A stretch of 64,000 bases of DNA, from the NCBI GenBank assembly GCA_947034895.1, contig OX344764.1, positions 19,530,001-19,594,000 of the forward strand, read 5' to 3'. The position numbers and the translations under genes were made by a program. The first letter of the stretch is position 1. The number at the start of each line of letters is the position of its first letter. Shown here in pieces: positions 24,001-35,539 of the stretch. The stretch is from Rhytidiadelphus loreus (Eukaryota > Streptophyta > Bryopsida > Hypnales > Hylocomiaceae). The notes under the pieces are model-generated. The model saw only the letters and a list, made by a program, of their open reading frames with translations, had not been told where the DNA came from and did no database searches.

Positions 24001-27000
24001 AACCAGTTCCTCCTCGTGAGAACCAAACACTTCCAAATCTTCACTTGGTGTAAAGAGACTTCACATTTGACTTCAGACAGTTGAGCGGACATAAATTTCA
24101 GCCAATTTCGGATTTGAAGTGATGGAGTTTCAAACATTCATAGTTTGTGATACCAAAGTTTCATTGTGCATTTCAAAATTGTATAGCTATGCATATTATC
24201 TGGCTGCCGATTGTAAAGTGATTCAGTTCGATTGATTGATGGGTTTATACCCAAATGACATAGTTTGTGCAATTTTTACTATCATGTTTTAGTACCATCC
24301 TAAAACGTTTAGAGATTGAAAATGTAAACAATATGAAAAATTACTTACGAACATTGAAATGTCAGTGAAAAAAATGCCAGACTGAAATATTAACCTCATC
24401 ACTAAATTAGACGATAATGAATGCGGAGGGACTCTGGGTTGACTGAGTACGGGTAGAGAAGTGCAGACCTTCAGATATTCGATTGGGATTTCTGTACTAC
24501 CAAAGCCTGCAGAAGTTGTGATAACTTGGCTAATTGCGTCCGTGATGTTGCCCGGGGGACATAGCTTTGATTTGGTGAGGAACTGAGTGTTGCGGTGAAA
24601 ATTCCAAAGTCAGGGTGGGAGGAAGTGTTCGTCACCTGCACCTGCAGGAATCAAAATGTAACAAAGAAACCCCACTTGAGTTCCAACTCAAATATAGTAA
24701 ATTCCTGTCAATGGTTTCGTTGACCAAACCAACGAAATGCTACATTGCAACTGTAAGATAACTTACCTACACCTGAATGCCTCCCTGAATGCCTCCGACT
24801 AAGCAGTTGAGAATTGTTCCTATATGCTTAATTTTGTGTTTAATCTTGTTGAAAGTCAAAAGAGAATTCTAGATTCCCTTTTTATGTATTTTCTGGACAT
24901 CATACAAACAAACTATGAATTTCAAGCTGTTGAAAATAGGTGTTCCCAAAAGTGACCCTAGGCTGTCGTGACAGAGGTGGTATATTTTAGGCAGAAATTT
25001 GAAGGGTTCGCTGGTGAGTCTTAAGAAGGGGTCAGAATTAGGTGTGGTTACCTTGTATCAGACCATATTAAGGTTCATGAGCCTGCTACAGCAATCCAGT
25101 CTACAGTGGCAATATAGACGCACCTTTGAATTCATGTTTTCTTGCTCCCTTCACCTGCCACAAGGCTTGCATCCTGTAATAGAAAAAAAAAGCTTGGCAT
25201 GGAAGATTCAAGGATATTATGACTTACTGGTTGAACAGACAAGGGCTTCACGCTTTCTTGATCGAATGTGAAGATGTTCACATAGTCGTCCTTGGTGGTA
25301 GTATTCAAAAAAGACTCGGTAACTCCGAAGGCTGCCGCCAAGTTGCTATCACTCCTTGTGGACGGGATAATCTCGGCCATTGAAGACCCACTGTCAATCA
25401 GTACCATTACGGCCTTCTTCACGTTCGTCGTTGATGTGAGGTACCTGTGATAAACACAAGTTAGGGCATGATTCTGTGCGCCAAAATTTGTGACGTTCAT
25501 CTAAGCTCTAAAAGCTAGGATTGGTATAGGTTTACGTTTCAGGCGTCAAAGCTCGTAAGTAGCGGAATTCTGCCAGTTTAACGAAATCGACGTTCAACTG
25601 GGTCACTTACAGGAGAAATCCAATATGGAAATTGGACTACTGAAATGTCCTGTTGTGTCCAAATTCCATTCCTAGTGTATCATTGCTAGACATTAACTAC
25701 GAAATTCTTCAAAAATTCCATACATGGACATTTTGGATTTCTCCTATGACTGATGGAGAATGCAGCTCTAGCTTTTTTCATATCTTAACAATGTGATTGA
25801 TATCGGCGGCTCAATTTTACACTGAAGTCTTTTATATCTAAGCCGATAATTAATCAAAGTGAACTGGGATAAAATTAATTCTACATTGTTGGGACTGAGC
25901 ACCTTCTTCACTGTAGAGATTATCATACCACGGTAAGAGTAAATTGGAAAAATATGTCAATCACCTTAGAAACTTGGCACATGGAACTAGGAAAATTCCA
26001 AAAAATTGAGAATCTGGTGTTGCAAAGACCACATCCCATGAACTCCAGATTGTGTCTAACGGAATCTACATTCTTTCTGTGAAAAATTTCAAGGTGTTCA
26101 GGATCATGCATGTCTGACTCAGTGTTGCTTCAAAAAAACTGGCTTACCATAATCTTAGACGAGGATCGTAGCTGCCACAGTCTGCTTCATCCTGCAAATA
26201 ACATTGTTTAATCTGTCCATTCATGCGGAATACAAGTGTATTTATTCACTGAAAACTAGAAGAAACAATCACCTGCATCACCATAGCATAAACCTTTGTT
26301 TGAACTATTACAAAATACCATCAGCAGCACTTTGAATTTTTTCCCTCAGTGCTACATTTATTTATTACCATTCCTGGAAAGATCCGAAAAGTGCCATCAA
26401 CTGAGCCGAAATACAGCCGAAAGAAGTTGGTGTTGTTCGAGAGTTTTTGGAACAAACTGTCCAAGTTCCTTTGAGCACAAATTTCTCGAAGTTGTCTCGG
26501 AGTTATGTAGTCGGTCGAAGCGTACACTCCTGGCACTCTGTCATCAAGATTGCAAATCACAATAATAATTATATTAAACATGCCATTGACTGCACCACCC
26601 ACAAGTTTTTTAAATGACTAACCGAATTATTAACTGTGAATTTTTCCGCACATGAATTATTCCGCACATGAATTTTTTCGCACATGAATTATTCCGCACA
26701 TGTAATTATTCCGCACATGAATTTTTTTGCAAATTTAGAATTCATTTTTGCGATCAGAGACCCCAAATTAGTTTAAAGAGGTCAAGAGTATACCCTAGAA
26801 CGGCCTAAAATAGGGGGCTTTTTGTTTACATACACCCCTAGTAAGGACGAGTGAGGGGGTCAATCCACCCCCATCGTATTGAAGACAAGTGTTTCCAATT
26901 TACCGCACATGCACTGCACAAAGTAATTTTTTTTTTTTTTCCTTAACAAATGGGAAACCCACTGCATTAAAAAGAAACCGAGAACAAACAACGGCCAAGC

Positions 27001-27925
27001 CCGGAGGCTGGAAAAGTGAAGAGACGAGCAAAATGAAAAGCAAAAAGAACCAAAAGGACACAAAGTAATTTTCGCTTGCCTAAAGAGTCAAAGCTGGTCA
27101 TATGATACATTTTCTTGTGAAGCAACGATTGATGGCTCTGATGATATAGTGCGCACTAAGAGAACCAAATTTCTTACAAGATGAACAAACATTTCTTGCA
27201 ACTTGTACGGGGAATGACCGGTACAGCACACGATACATGCCGTTGGATGCACGGCACTGCAACCGGTAAATTGAACTGCAGGATGCATGCACCTTGTACA
27301 GTGCATTTAGCAGTGTTCCCCTCATACGAGGATTTTGCCCCCACACTGCTGGAGAATTGTGAAAGCATTCGCACTCCTATTGAATATTTAGTCAGTAGAT
27401 ATACGCAGAGAATCTCCTCACTAAGCTTTTCAACAGATCCAGATAGAATGGATTCAGGTGGAAAATAATCAAGTTACCGACAGACCTTAGAAAGCTTCTG
27501 GAGAAGTCGAAGTATCTCAACGGGCAGTTGTCTTTGCAGTTGGGGTTCTGGAGAACTCCTTGGCATGCATAGCCGGTAGTATTGGTATTCGTCAGGGGGC
27601 ATGCAAGCCGGCTACAGGTTGACTCAGCATTACAAGTACTCAATAAATCTGCAATTCGCACAAACAAAAGGATGACTTCTTTGCAGTCAATTAATGAAAT
27701 CATCGATACTAGCAGAAAAGAGTTCGCCGTGAAATCGAAAGACAACTTGGGTGGAACATTCATACCACAAGAATTGAGATCATTCGCTTGCACTTGGTTC
27801 ACAAGTTCTCGAAGGTTGGCTTCTGTTTGGTTGAGAAGAAGATCCGCCTGCGGTGATACTTGACCACTCACTCCCAGAACCAGGCCCAACAGAACCAGAA
27901 TGAGGAATCGAATGGATAAATCCAT
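21074..27925 (-). CDS. VWA-Cache domain membrane protein (alpha2-delta/CACHD-like), 10 exons
   Basis: Likely single-pass surface protein that binds a ligand through an extracellular VWA and Cache module. Exons (minus): 27766-27925, 27486-27648, 26369-26537, 26148-26191, 25228-25444, 25155-25173, 24469-24641, 23031-23376, 21989-22167, 21074-21373. All introns are GT-AG and phases agree, giving about 589 codons. The start is MDLSIRFLILVLLGLVLGVSG, a signal peptide. A VWA_N-like region (PGVYASTDYITPRQL, YDPRLRLW) leads to VWA (VLIDSGSSM at 194-201, ITDSD at 320-324), a Cache part (residues about 370-480), a Cys-rich stalk, a helix at about 541-561 and a short polar tail. The MIDAS reads D-S-G-S-S instead of D-x-S-x-S. 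Exon 6 is only 19 nt. With it included, codon 268 is TGA (24610-24612); joining exon 5 directly to an acceptor at 24582 would keep the frame open. Either a pseudogene in the making or alternative splicing. Confidence 0.75.
26641..26728. repeat. Intronic 16-17-bp tandem repeat
   Basis: Five units built on CCGCACATGAATTATT with small changes, in intron 2 of the VWA-Cache gene. A single related word (ACCGCACATG) recurs near 26902. It is a simple minisatellite with no sign of function. Confidence 0.75.
26931..27058 (-). mobile_element. Short retroposon insertion with 14-bp target duplication
   Basis: CACAAAGTAATTTT occurs at 26917-26930 and 27059-27072, bracketing a 128-bp segment that begins on the plus strand with a T-run, i.e. 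a poly(A) tail on the minus strand. This is the pattern of target-primed reverse transcription by a LINE or SINE. The inner text AACAAATGGGAAACCCACTG resembles the 3' end of the LINE at 45537, so it is probably a heavily 5'-truncated LINE copy. It lies in intron 2 of the VWA-Cache gene. Confidence 0.75.
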
Positions 27926-28813
27926 TTGTGTAGTATCAGCAACCTCAGGCTCACAACAGTCTGTACTAAAGAGATCGAAAGAAAACAAAAAAGGCTGCGG
28001 CGCTGTTTTATGTTTAACTAGTAACACAAACTCTGTCAGATTCCGGGCTCGCTTGATCTATGTCACTTGTAAGCAACCCTACCCGTTGAACTCTCTATGG
28101 TTTAATGCGAAAGATGCACTACAGTTTCTCATGAAGAGAATGTGAGCTCGGCAATACATGTCGGTAGACATGCTGTCACTTCCGTAGGGTAAGCCTAAAG
28201 CAATCTTGTGACGATCTTTCTTCAGATCAATGAACTCATCAATATGTTTGGGCAAAGGAATTGAGCTACTGTGACAATGGAAAATGGATTCCAAGCAGGA
28301 AGAAGCGTCACCAGGGCAACGTCGAAGACGTATTGATAGTTGGGATAGTTCGATCAGTCTGGAGAGCAGAACTGTCTGTACCCGAGTGGCCCTTGGTGGA
28401 GAACATTGGAGTTAGCAGGGTGTTTCAGGTAAACAGGCCTATTATCAAGCAGATTTGCTATTTAGGTACCTTGAAGAAGCTACTTGTCAACTCCAGAGAA
28501 GCCATTTGCAAGTAGAATCAAGACATTCCAACAAGAAATGAATTTTTTGTGATTTTTCAAAGTTGGCTGGGACTAAATTGGTAAAGCATGGGTAGACCCA
28601 TGCTAAACCTCACATTGACGTGTCCCCTCTCCAAGTGCATTGTCATGATGCTAAAAGGTTGCTAAGATTGTGTAATGGGTGGGTAATTGATGCAAATGGG
28701 AGGGTCTAATAGATGTCGAAATTGGGTGACTCATATCATTGGATTATTCCACCATATCTCTAGTTCCCATTGTATAATTTGCCAACAAGGAAATTTAATT
28801 CCTTTTGACAACC
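27926..28813. other. Upstream region of the VWA-Cache gene
   Basis: This is the expected promoter and 5' UTR of the minus-strand gene whose ATG is at 27923-27925. The reading frame continues open for 34 codons upstream of that ATG, but that part has no signal-peptide character, so the internal Met is preferred. I see no convincing TATA box and no other gene. Confidence 0.4.
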
Positions 28814-29700
28814 TCTAAATTCTCAGTGTCCCTATGGGGGCAAACTAATGGACTTCGGGTCAGCAATTTCTATAAACAATTTTTTCTTAAACTTCTTTGT
28901 AAGATAGAAAAACTTTTTAGCTTTTGAGGAATACAATCTCTATTACCATTAGTGCCTAGGAGCAAAAGTTATACGAAGTACTTCAATAAGCCCAAATTTC
29001 AATTTTGGCGGGCAATAAAAGAAATCTCCAAAATTTGAAATAAATAAATAAATAAATATTTTCTAGATTACATTTTTGTTTACATGAAATTTTTTTTTAT
29101 TCATTCCATTTGGATTTGTGATGTGAAAGTAATGGAACATCTTGTTTTGGGGGGCAATCAAAGCCTCTTCTAGAAAAAATAACATGTACATTTTGATTCT
29201 GAGCTCAATTTTTTCTAAACAAAAAGTTCTACACGGTTATCTTTGATAGTTTGATTGTTAGAACAATCCCACCATAGGGATTACAATGTTCTAATCCTAT
29301 CTTAGAGCTATTATTGATTTAGTTTTCCTTCTATCTCATATTTACTTCTAATTAACAATCTTTTAAAGAATGGAAATTAAACTTTAAGAAAAAAATTCCC
29401 TACACTCTAAATTCAATTCTTCAAGATATGCAGTACAAATTTTTTAAGTTAAGGAGATTCAAATTCTCATAGACTAGGTTGCCAAGGTGCCAAAAAACTA
29501 TGTTTTAGTCTTCACTTTGAACTCATTTATCTTACAATTTTTATGGTCAAAGGTTTTGAAATTAACTCCACACATTCTCATACTAGTCTATTGCAAAAAA
29601 TGTTGTTATTAAATATTTTGTTCTTTGTACTAGAGATGACAATTTTGAATTATGGTTTCTAACCCAAATTTTAAAAAGGCTTTATGACTGTAACTAGATT
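28814..29700 (+). mobile_element. Old piggyBac-type MITE copy (family of 51061)
   Basis: Collinear with 51061-51984 over most of its length. Matching landmarks are GTCCCTATGGGGGCAAACTA against GTCCCCTCGGGGGACAAAAT; GTGCCTAGGAGCAAAAGTTA against GTGCCCGAGAGCAAAAGTTA; TTCATTCCATTTGGATT in both; and CCTATCTTAGAGCTATT against CCCATTTTAGAGCTATT. Both TTAA/CCCCTAAAGG ends are worn away. This copy is clearly older than those at 51 and 61 kb. Confidence 0.75.
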
Positions 29701-30632
29701 AATTATCCTTAGAGGACAAGCTAGTCACCATGGAACTCATCCTTTTGGACGCCTTGTGAATCATTATTTTGCGTCAAAAAACCCTAGAGTGCTCATAAGA
29801 GGTCAAACTATCAGTGTGCAAGACCTCCCCTTTCCACACTAACTTCCTACTCCGGAGAACTTGTGCTATGGAGAGAAGGATTCTTTGGACAATAAATGTC
29901 CGCAGCGTTGTTCAAGCGTTGATGGACCGTGAAACGCTTTTCCACTCCTGCCTACTCCAACACGGCATCACCTGGAAAATTCTGAATATTCCCATGATTG
30001 AAATAAGAATCAAATTCTGAACTATTATAAGAATTTAATCTTCTTGTGAGTGTTGTGATCATAGCAGAGCGACTGAGCGAGTGATAGAATAGGGTCTACC
30101 AGTTATTTTAGACCTGTAGGCAGATTCTATTTCAGGCGAACCTCTGTAGCTTGCTCTTCCAGGTAAGTTACAGGATACTCAAAACTTGTGCTGATTCTCC
30201 TTCAGTTTTCCAAGCTTCCAACAATCAGTGAAAGGGCTTGAGTCAGACAGCTAGCTGCGCATTATTATAATGAAAAAAAATATAAAAAAAAATAGGCAAC
30301 TGGGCTGGCAATCTCAGTCTAATGAGTCTATGGACAAGCTAAGCTACTACAAAGTGGGATTCGACGAGATCTGAAATTGCTGCAAAACTGCAGCAAAGTT
30401 TGTCAACCATTACATTGTTTACCAATGAGGCAGGGGTCCACATTTTTTTTTTTTTTAACACGAGGACAAGATCCATTGATAAGGATAAAGGTGCAAGCCC
30501 TTGGGACCCAAAAGTGAACAATGTGGCTCCTCAACCAACCCCAACCCTTGCATTAACTAATTGATAAGTCCTACAGAGACACCTAAGGAGGCATCATACC
30601 TTCCTAGCATAGGGAGGACCATTGCATGGTTA
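29701..30632. other. Unassigned intergenic DNA
   Basis: No family is recognisable. A 67-codon open segment ends near 30020 but shows no domain. A T-run at about 30436-30455 followed by non-coding text looks like another retroposon tail in the minus direction, but I could not match a target duplication. Confidence 0.35.
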
Positions 30633-30895
30633 GAGCATCCCCACCAATCTGTTTTCTATCCCTAAAAATTTAGGAAGAGGACCTTAGATGGGGATGGGGA
30701 TACAGAAGCTTGCACACACCAGTCTTGAAACAAAATTTCTACCCCAAATTTATAGAGAACTCGGTAAAAGTTGGGCCCAATTACCTATATTAGAGCTCAT
30801 ATAGAGAACTCACGAGGTCTCATCTCTATAAAGTCAAGGTTGACTAGTTTGAGGTCCCAAGTTTGGGGATAGAGAACATGTTGGTGGGGATGCTC
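30633..30895. mobile_element. Tourist-like (PIF/Harbinger) MITE, 263 bp
   Basis: The inverted termini GAGCATCCCCACCAA (30633-30647) and TTGGTGGGGATGCTC (30881-30895) are perfect over 15 bp and extend with few mismatches to about 35 bp (TCTATCCCTAAA against TCTATCCCCAAA). The 3-bp duplication is TTA at 30630-30632 and 30896-30898. GAGCATC-type ends with a TTA duplication are characteristic of plant PIF/Harbinger MITEs. It is non-coding. Confidence 0.9.
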
Positions 30896-31470
30896 TTATA
30901 CAATGATATGAACATGGAGTCATGGACCTTTGACTCTTAGAGCAACATCACTATTAGAGTGAAGAACAACATGACATACAATTAGTCAAGGATGGTTCTT
31001 TTTTTTACTGCATTGTTCCCTCACCTATGGAATAAGGGAGCCTAGGCTCACCAAACTTTGGATGTCAACTTATCATGATTGCTCGAGGCTTCAACATGCC
31101 CTTGTTTCAAACTTATTTTAGTCGCAAGCTTCAATTGCAGAATTGCAGAGAAACAAAAACGCAATAGGAGCGGGGAAGGTATACTCCAAAAGTTGCATAC
31201 ATCCATACCTTAAGTTAGGTTGTTTGTTTTGTTTTGTTTGATACATTGAGATCTTTTGAACCATGCATCCTTTGGCCATGTTCTTGGTCCCATTGGAAAG
31301 CTCTTTGCTAGGAAGGAAACATGGACTTTGTTTTGTGTTGTTTGAACCTATGGTATGAAAGTTATGAGTTTTTTAGTTATTTTTTGTTTTAAAAATTTAA
31401 AAATTTACTTTTCCTTTTATTTTGGTTGTGGCAACGGCACACTACAGTAGTCCCGTTTAAAACTGGAGGC
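30896..31470. other. Unassigned intergenic DNA
   Basis: AT-rich with no recognisable gene or element. It separates the Tourist-like MITE from the 71-bp tandem duplication. Confidence 0.4.
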
Positions 31471-31623
31471 GGAGCAAGGAAGAAGCAGAGAAGGAGCAAG
31501 GAACCAGGAGTTGCGTACATTCAGTCGAAAAGCAGGGAAGGGGAGCAAGGAAGAAGCAGAGAAGGAGCAAGGAACCAGGAGTTGCGTACATTCAGTCGAA
31601 AAGCAGGGAAGGGGAGCAAGGAA
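31471..31623. repeat. Perfect 71-bp tandem duplication plus partial third unit
   Basis: Units start at 31471 and 31542 (GGAGCAAGGAAGAAGCAGAG) and are identical over 71 bp. A third unit starts at 31613 and stops matching after GGAGCAAGGAA. The perfect identity implies a recent duplication. The period is not a multiple of three, so it would shift any reading frame. Inside each unit GGAGCAAGGAA also occurs twice, which probably seeded slippage or unequal exchange. Confidence 0.9.
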
Positions 31624-33816
31624 ATAGCTCTCCAAAAGTTGCAACTATTCAGGGTCACGGTGCGCTCTCCGGCCAGCTTCCTGTAGGACTACCTCTTCTT
31701 GCCACGCCCAGTCGAGCTCTTCCGTCCTCCCCACATTGTGCCTGATGTCCAGTGCGGTTGCTCCTAAGAATCTGGAAAGAGAGTGAAATTGAACACTCAA
31801 AACCTGACTCACTGAATGATAAAATTGGCAATGCTTTTCAATACTTCAGTTCTCTGTACAGTACAGTACTTCCAGATTTTATTTTTAAACTTCAAACAGA
31901 GTTTCACACAGTAAAATCTGAACTTGACTTACTTCGGCGTGAAATCTGTGCTGATTGTGCACGTTGCGTTCCGAACTGAATCACGCGCTCGTACAGGCAA
32001 CCTAACCTCGGCGTGCCTGACGGAGATTGAAAAAGTTAGTGTCCTCCATAAAATCACTTGATGGCCCGCTTGGCCAAAAGCCACATTGTTCATTACAAAC
32101 AATACAAAGTCAACTCCAGAGGCCAGCCTGGCAATTGGGTGGTGGGCAAATAATAATCTTATCGGCAACTTGATGGCCCGCTCGATTGCTCGATTGCCTG
32201 CATCGCCAAACATTCGGATCAAGAAAGTTGCCAATACTGTACTTCTTTGAGAATATCCAGTGGTGGCACTGGTGGTGGAGCACTTTACACTTTCTTTTAA
32301 AAAGAATTTAAGCAATTTCATCCATTTTTTCACCCATTTTTGTTAGTGTTAAACCTAAAAGAATGCTGCGGATACTAAGTGGTTGATGGATGACAAAGAA
32401 TCTTTTTGAGTAGGATTGAAGTGCAAATGTTCATCTTTGGAACTTTGGAAGGTCTTGTAGAGTAGTTTGACTTCCATAATGATTGCTCTTGGTTTTTTTT
32501 AAAGCAAATGATTCACATTGTACCAAAAAAAATGATTTTCATGAACACCAACCTGCCTTTGGGGGTTATAACCCCTAACTACTTCGACGTTCAAAAAGTA
32601 GACAATGTATAGAGTCGAATGCAAATTTATCTCACAAATGATGAATGCCTTTCATTCGTCAATTTCCAAGGAGAACATTTACTAAATTGCAAACCATTCC
32701 AAAGTATGTGGCCGGCTAAATACAACTCAAGCAATTTCTACAAAATGTAGAAGTGAAGTGTATCAACATTTGCTAAAAAGTTTGCATGCCTGGAGCAATG
32801 ACATTGAACATTCTATGCAATTTTATCTCGGAGACTAGTAGTTGCATTATTGAACTCATTCCAAACAACAACAAAGCACATTCTCCAACAATCATCAACC
32901 AATAAACCTTTAAAACTCCATGACTTTTGCATTTGAAATCCAAATATTAATGCATTCTATGGTGCCTTGGAATTCTCTTTGATTTACTAACAATTTTTTT
33001 GAAATGCAACCATTCCAACAATCGAAACCATGCTTGCAAGTGAGGTAACTACACCTAAAATCAAGCACCTTCCAAAAATTAACAACTTCAAATTATGCTT
33101 AGAATGTACTTCCACTATTCATAAGAGTCTAGTGTCAAATTTAGACACACCTATTTTCATTTCTTTGAAAATTCATAATTATTTATTTTGTGTCCAACTA
33201 AGAGAATCTAAAATCCCTTTTTGACTACCAACAATATCCCACAAAACCCTTTTCAATACAATGATGGGAACCATGCTACATTGCTTATTTGGCGAATTTT
33301 ACATGTACTTGCTTATTATGGTATGTTCGCTAGCTTGGGTGATGGTTGGAATGTGAATCCGGTCCAAACATAGGTCTACATTCATTCCTAAAACCCTCAA
33401 TAACAATAGTCTTTAACATCAAATACAAACATACTTTTACACTTGAAATCCAAATAATGCATTCTCTAGTGCATTGGAATCCTCTTTGAATTGCTAACAA
33501 GAAAATTTTAAACTGCAACCATTCCAACCATAGAAACTATGCTTTGCTTGCATAGTAGGTGTGGTGACCTTCGTAGTCTTCATCCACACACCAAGTCACT
33601 CCAATCCAAATTCATGCACGAGAACCAACCACGATGCGTACCAAGAAGTGACCATGATGCTCCGGAACACAACTGAGCGAAGTCAAACTTACAACGAACT
33701 CCTTGGCCTGCAAACTCCGCACATTGATAACGTTAAGCACAGGCCTCACATGTCAACACCACGAGGAAGCGCCGGGAAGTCGAGAACAACGAGAATGCTG
33801 ATGAGCCAGAAGAAAA
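31624..33816. other. Unassigned, possible decayed exons
   Basis: The segment at about 31930-32330 is less AT-rich and open on the minus strand for 134 codons, with a basic, Arg-rich translation and no recognised domain. 32560-33560 shows nothing assignable. No repeat termini were found. Confidence 0.3.
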
Positions 33817-34082
33817 GTGGCAGCAGCGGAAGAAGAGATGGCCATCACCACCATGGCCTCAATAGCGACGAGAACGGCGTTGGAATTGCACAGCCAGTCA
33901 AGGCGATGGCTCAGTCCCCGCAAAACAATGCAACCACTGGCTGGGCAGTTTCGTTCTTTTGCAGTTGTGTGTGGAGGGGAACGTGGAGGACAGTTCCATG
34001 TGGAATTTGACGTCGGAGTGTTGCAGATATTTGCTGGAATCAGCATGTGTGTTTTTGGCAATTTGGCGTCCATTTGCACCAA
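33817..34082 (+). other. Candidate first exon of an unknown (possibly plastid-targeted) protein
   Basis: An open frame starting ATGGCAGCAGCGGAAGAAGA and ending in a strong donor AAA|GTAAGT at 34082/34083. The translation begins with a Ser/Thr/Arg-rich segment of transit-peptide character, with no acidic residues between about 25 and 50. It ends in a hydrophobic stretch (DVGVLQIFAGISMCVFGNLA) that could be a membrane helix. No downstream exon can be found because a 42-bp-arm palindrome starts 13 bp later, so the gene may have been cut. I do not recognise the family. Other frames on both strands are also open here, which lowers confidence. Confidence 0.3.
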
Positions 34083-34095
34083 AGTAAGTATAGGG

Positions 34096-34206
34096 CAATG
34101 ACCGCTCGTGGTCGGGGATTACTGAAATTAAAGTGCCGACGAGGAGGGCGGAGCCCGACGAGGAGGCACTTTAATTTCAGTAATCCCCGACCACGAGCGG
34201 TCATTG
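34096..34206. repeat. Perfect palindrome with 42-bp arms and 27-bp loop
   Basis: The left arm 34096-34137 (starting CAATGACCGCTCGTGGTCGG) is exactly the reverse complement of the right arm 34165-34206. The loop is GC-rich and carries the direct repeat GACGAGGA at both ends. No target duplication could be matched outside. Further short inverted words (CGTAAAGCAC near 34213, GTGCTTTACGGG near 34363) lie downstream. It is a candidate fold-back element or a recent palindromic rearrangement. Confidence 0.9.
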
Positions 34207-35539
34207 TCCGGCGTAAAGCACGAGCAATTGGATGAAATCGCAGGATGAGAGTGCAAGTTCGATGAAGAACACGTAATCCCCGGTTACGGGAAGAATCCAT
34301 CGCCAGCTGAGCATTACGCTCCACAATCCTCCCGGGAAATGAATGGTGCACTTCCCGGGAGTGCTTTACGGGAAGACAACTCATTGTGGTTAGAATTAGG
34401 AGTTTGACCACATGTGGTTGCTGAAATTTCTCAATTTTTTTTTCACAATAGTACAAGTGTGAAAAAAGAGTGAGAACAATTGAAATTATGTTTTTTTGAC
34501 AAAGTATGAATTTGCTTTGAATTTTGGAAGTGTTCAATGCATCATGGCCCAAAGAGTCTATAGACTACCTTAAAACGAACAAAATCTGAATCCATCATGC
34601 TCATGTTGTTCACCTAGAGCGGTCATAGTATTTTCTAACACGGAGGGTCTAAAAAGTCAATTCTTACAATTCTTACACACTGAAAAATTGGAAGTTCCTA
34701 ATGAAGTCAATAATCACTCCATTATTGTCATCTAAGACATGCATTGCAACCCAAATCTTACAAACTCCCTCCCCCCCCCCCCCGTAATGGGGGGATTTCC
34801 TAGGTGTCCACAATGGGTCATCTAACCACAATAGGTTGATTTACCTTAATGGATCCTAAACCACGCCCTTGGAACACAAATAGTATTGATAGGGCGGAAA
34901 ATCACCAGAAAACTTCAAATTTAAAAAGAAACTTGGAAAAAATAGCCAAATTATAAATGAAAATTATAAATGGATATGTAATATGTGCTAATGTGATATT
35001 TTCTATTTGATATGTGGATGAATGTTGAAATTTGGAGCACCACTATTATAGTGGATATAGGCACTTTGACACTTCATAGAAAATTTTAAAAATTTTAAAA
35101 ATAAAAAAATGATTTGAATGTGAATTGCCAGTGGATATTTATGCTGAATGGGCATGTTTGGATTGAGACCTGAAGAACTGGCGGCCCACCCGAGTGATTA
35201 TGGCACTGTATGAGATACGGTATAATTAGAGCATCCTCTTGGGAAAAAAATCAGAAACTTCTTGAAAATTCCGAAGGTAAGAGCACGTAAAGTTGTTGGA
35301 ATAAAGGTTTGAGCCTGATTCACACTGTTGGACCCAGTTTTTTTGTTTTTTTTAGCAAATTTTCGCTCAAATAAGCAATACAAACTTTCATCTAAAAAAT
35401 ATTTGGCAAGATATTCTCCCTTTTTCAGTGGATGAAATCACAAAATGCTGTCAAAAATTGGGACAATATTGCTCTATTTTGGATGGTTGTACATTCTCTT
35501 GGATGACTAAACAAAATTTCATCCATATATTGCAGAATT
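34207..35539. other. Unassigned, with dispersed repeat
   Basis: 34207-34380 continues the GC-rich, inverted-repeat-bearing text downstream of the palindrome. A 14-base C run lies near 34770. 34938-35085 is the second copy of the dispersed repeat seen at 5083. Nothing coding is supported. Confidence 0.4.
34938..35085. repeat. Dispersed repeat, copy B
   Basis: Matches 5083-5240 in the same orientation (ATATGTGGATGAATGTTGAA, GGAGCACCACTATTATAGTG and GGCACTTTGACACTTCATA). Confidence 0.6.

Noticed and set aside
30436..30530. T-run followed by retroposon-like sequence
   Set aside because: No matching target duplication could be found, so a LINE or SINE copy is not supported.
32563..32576. Palindrome GGGGTTATAACCCC
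   Set aside because: Short, with no flanking duplication or associated element. Not distinguishable from chance.
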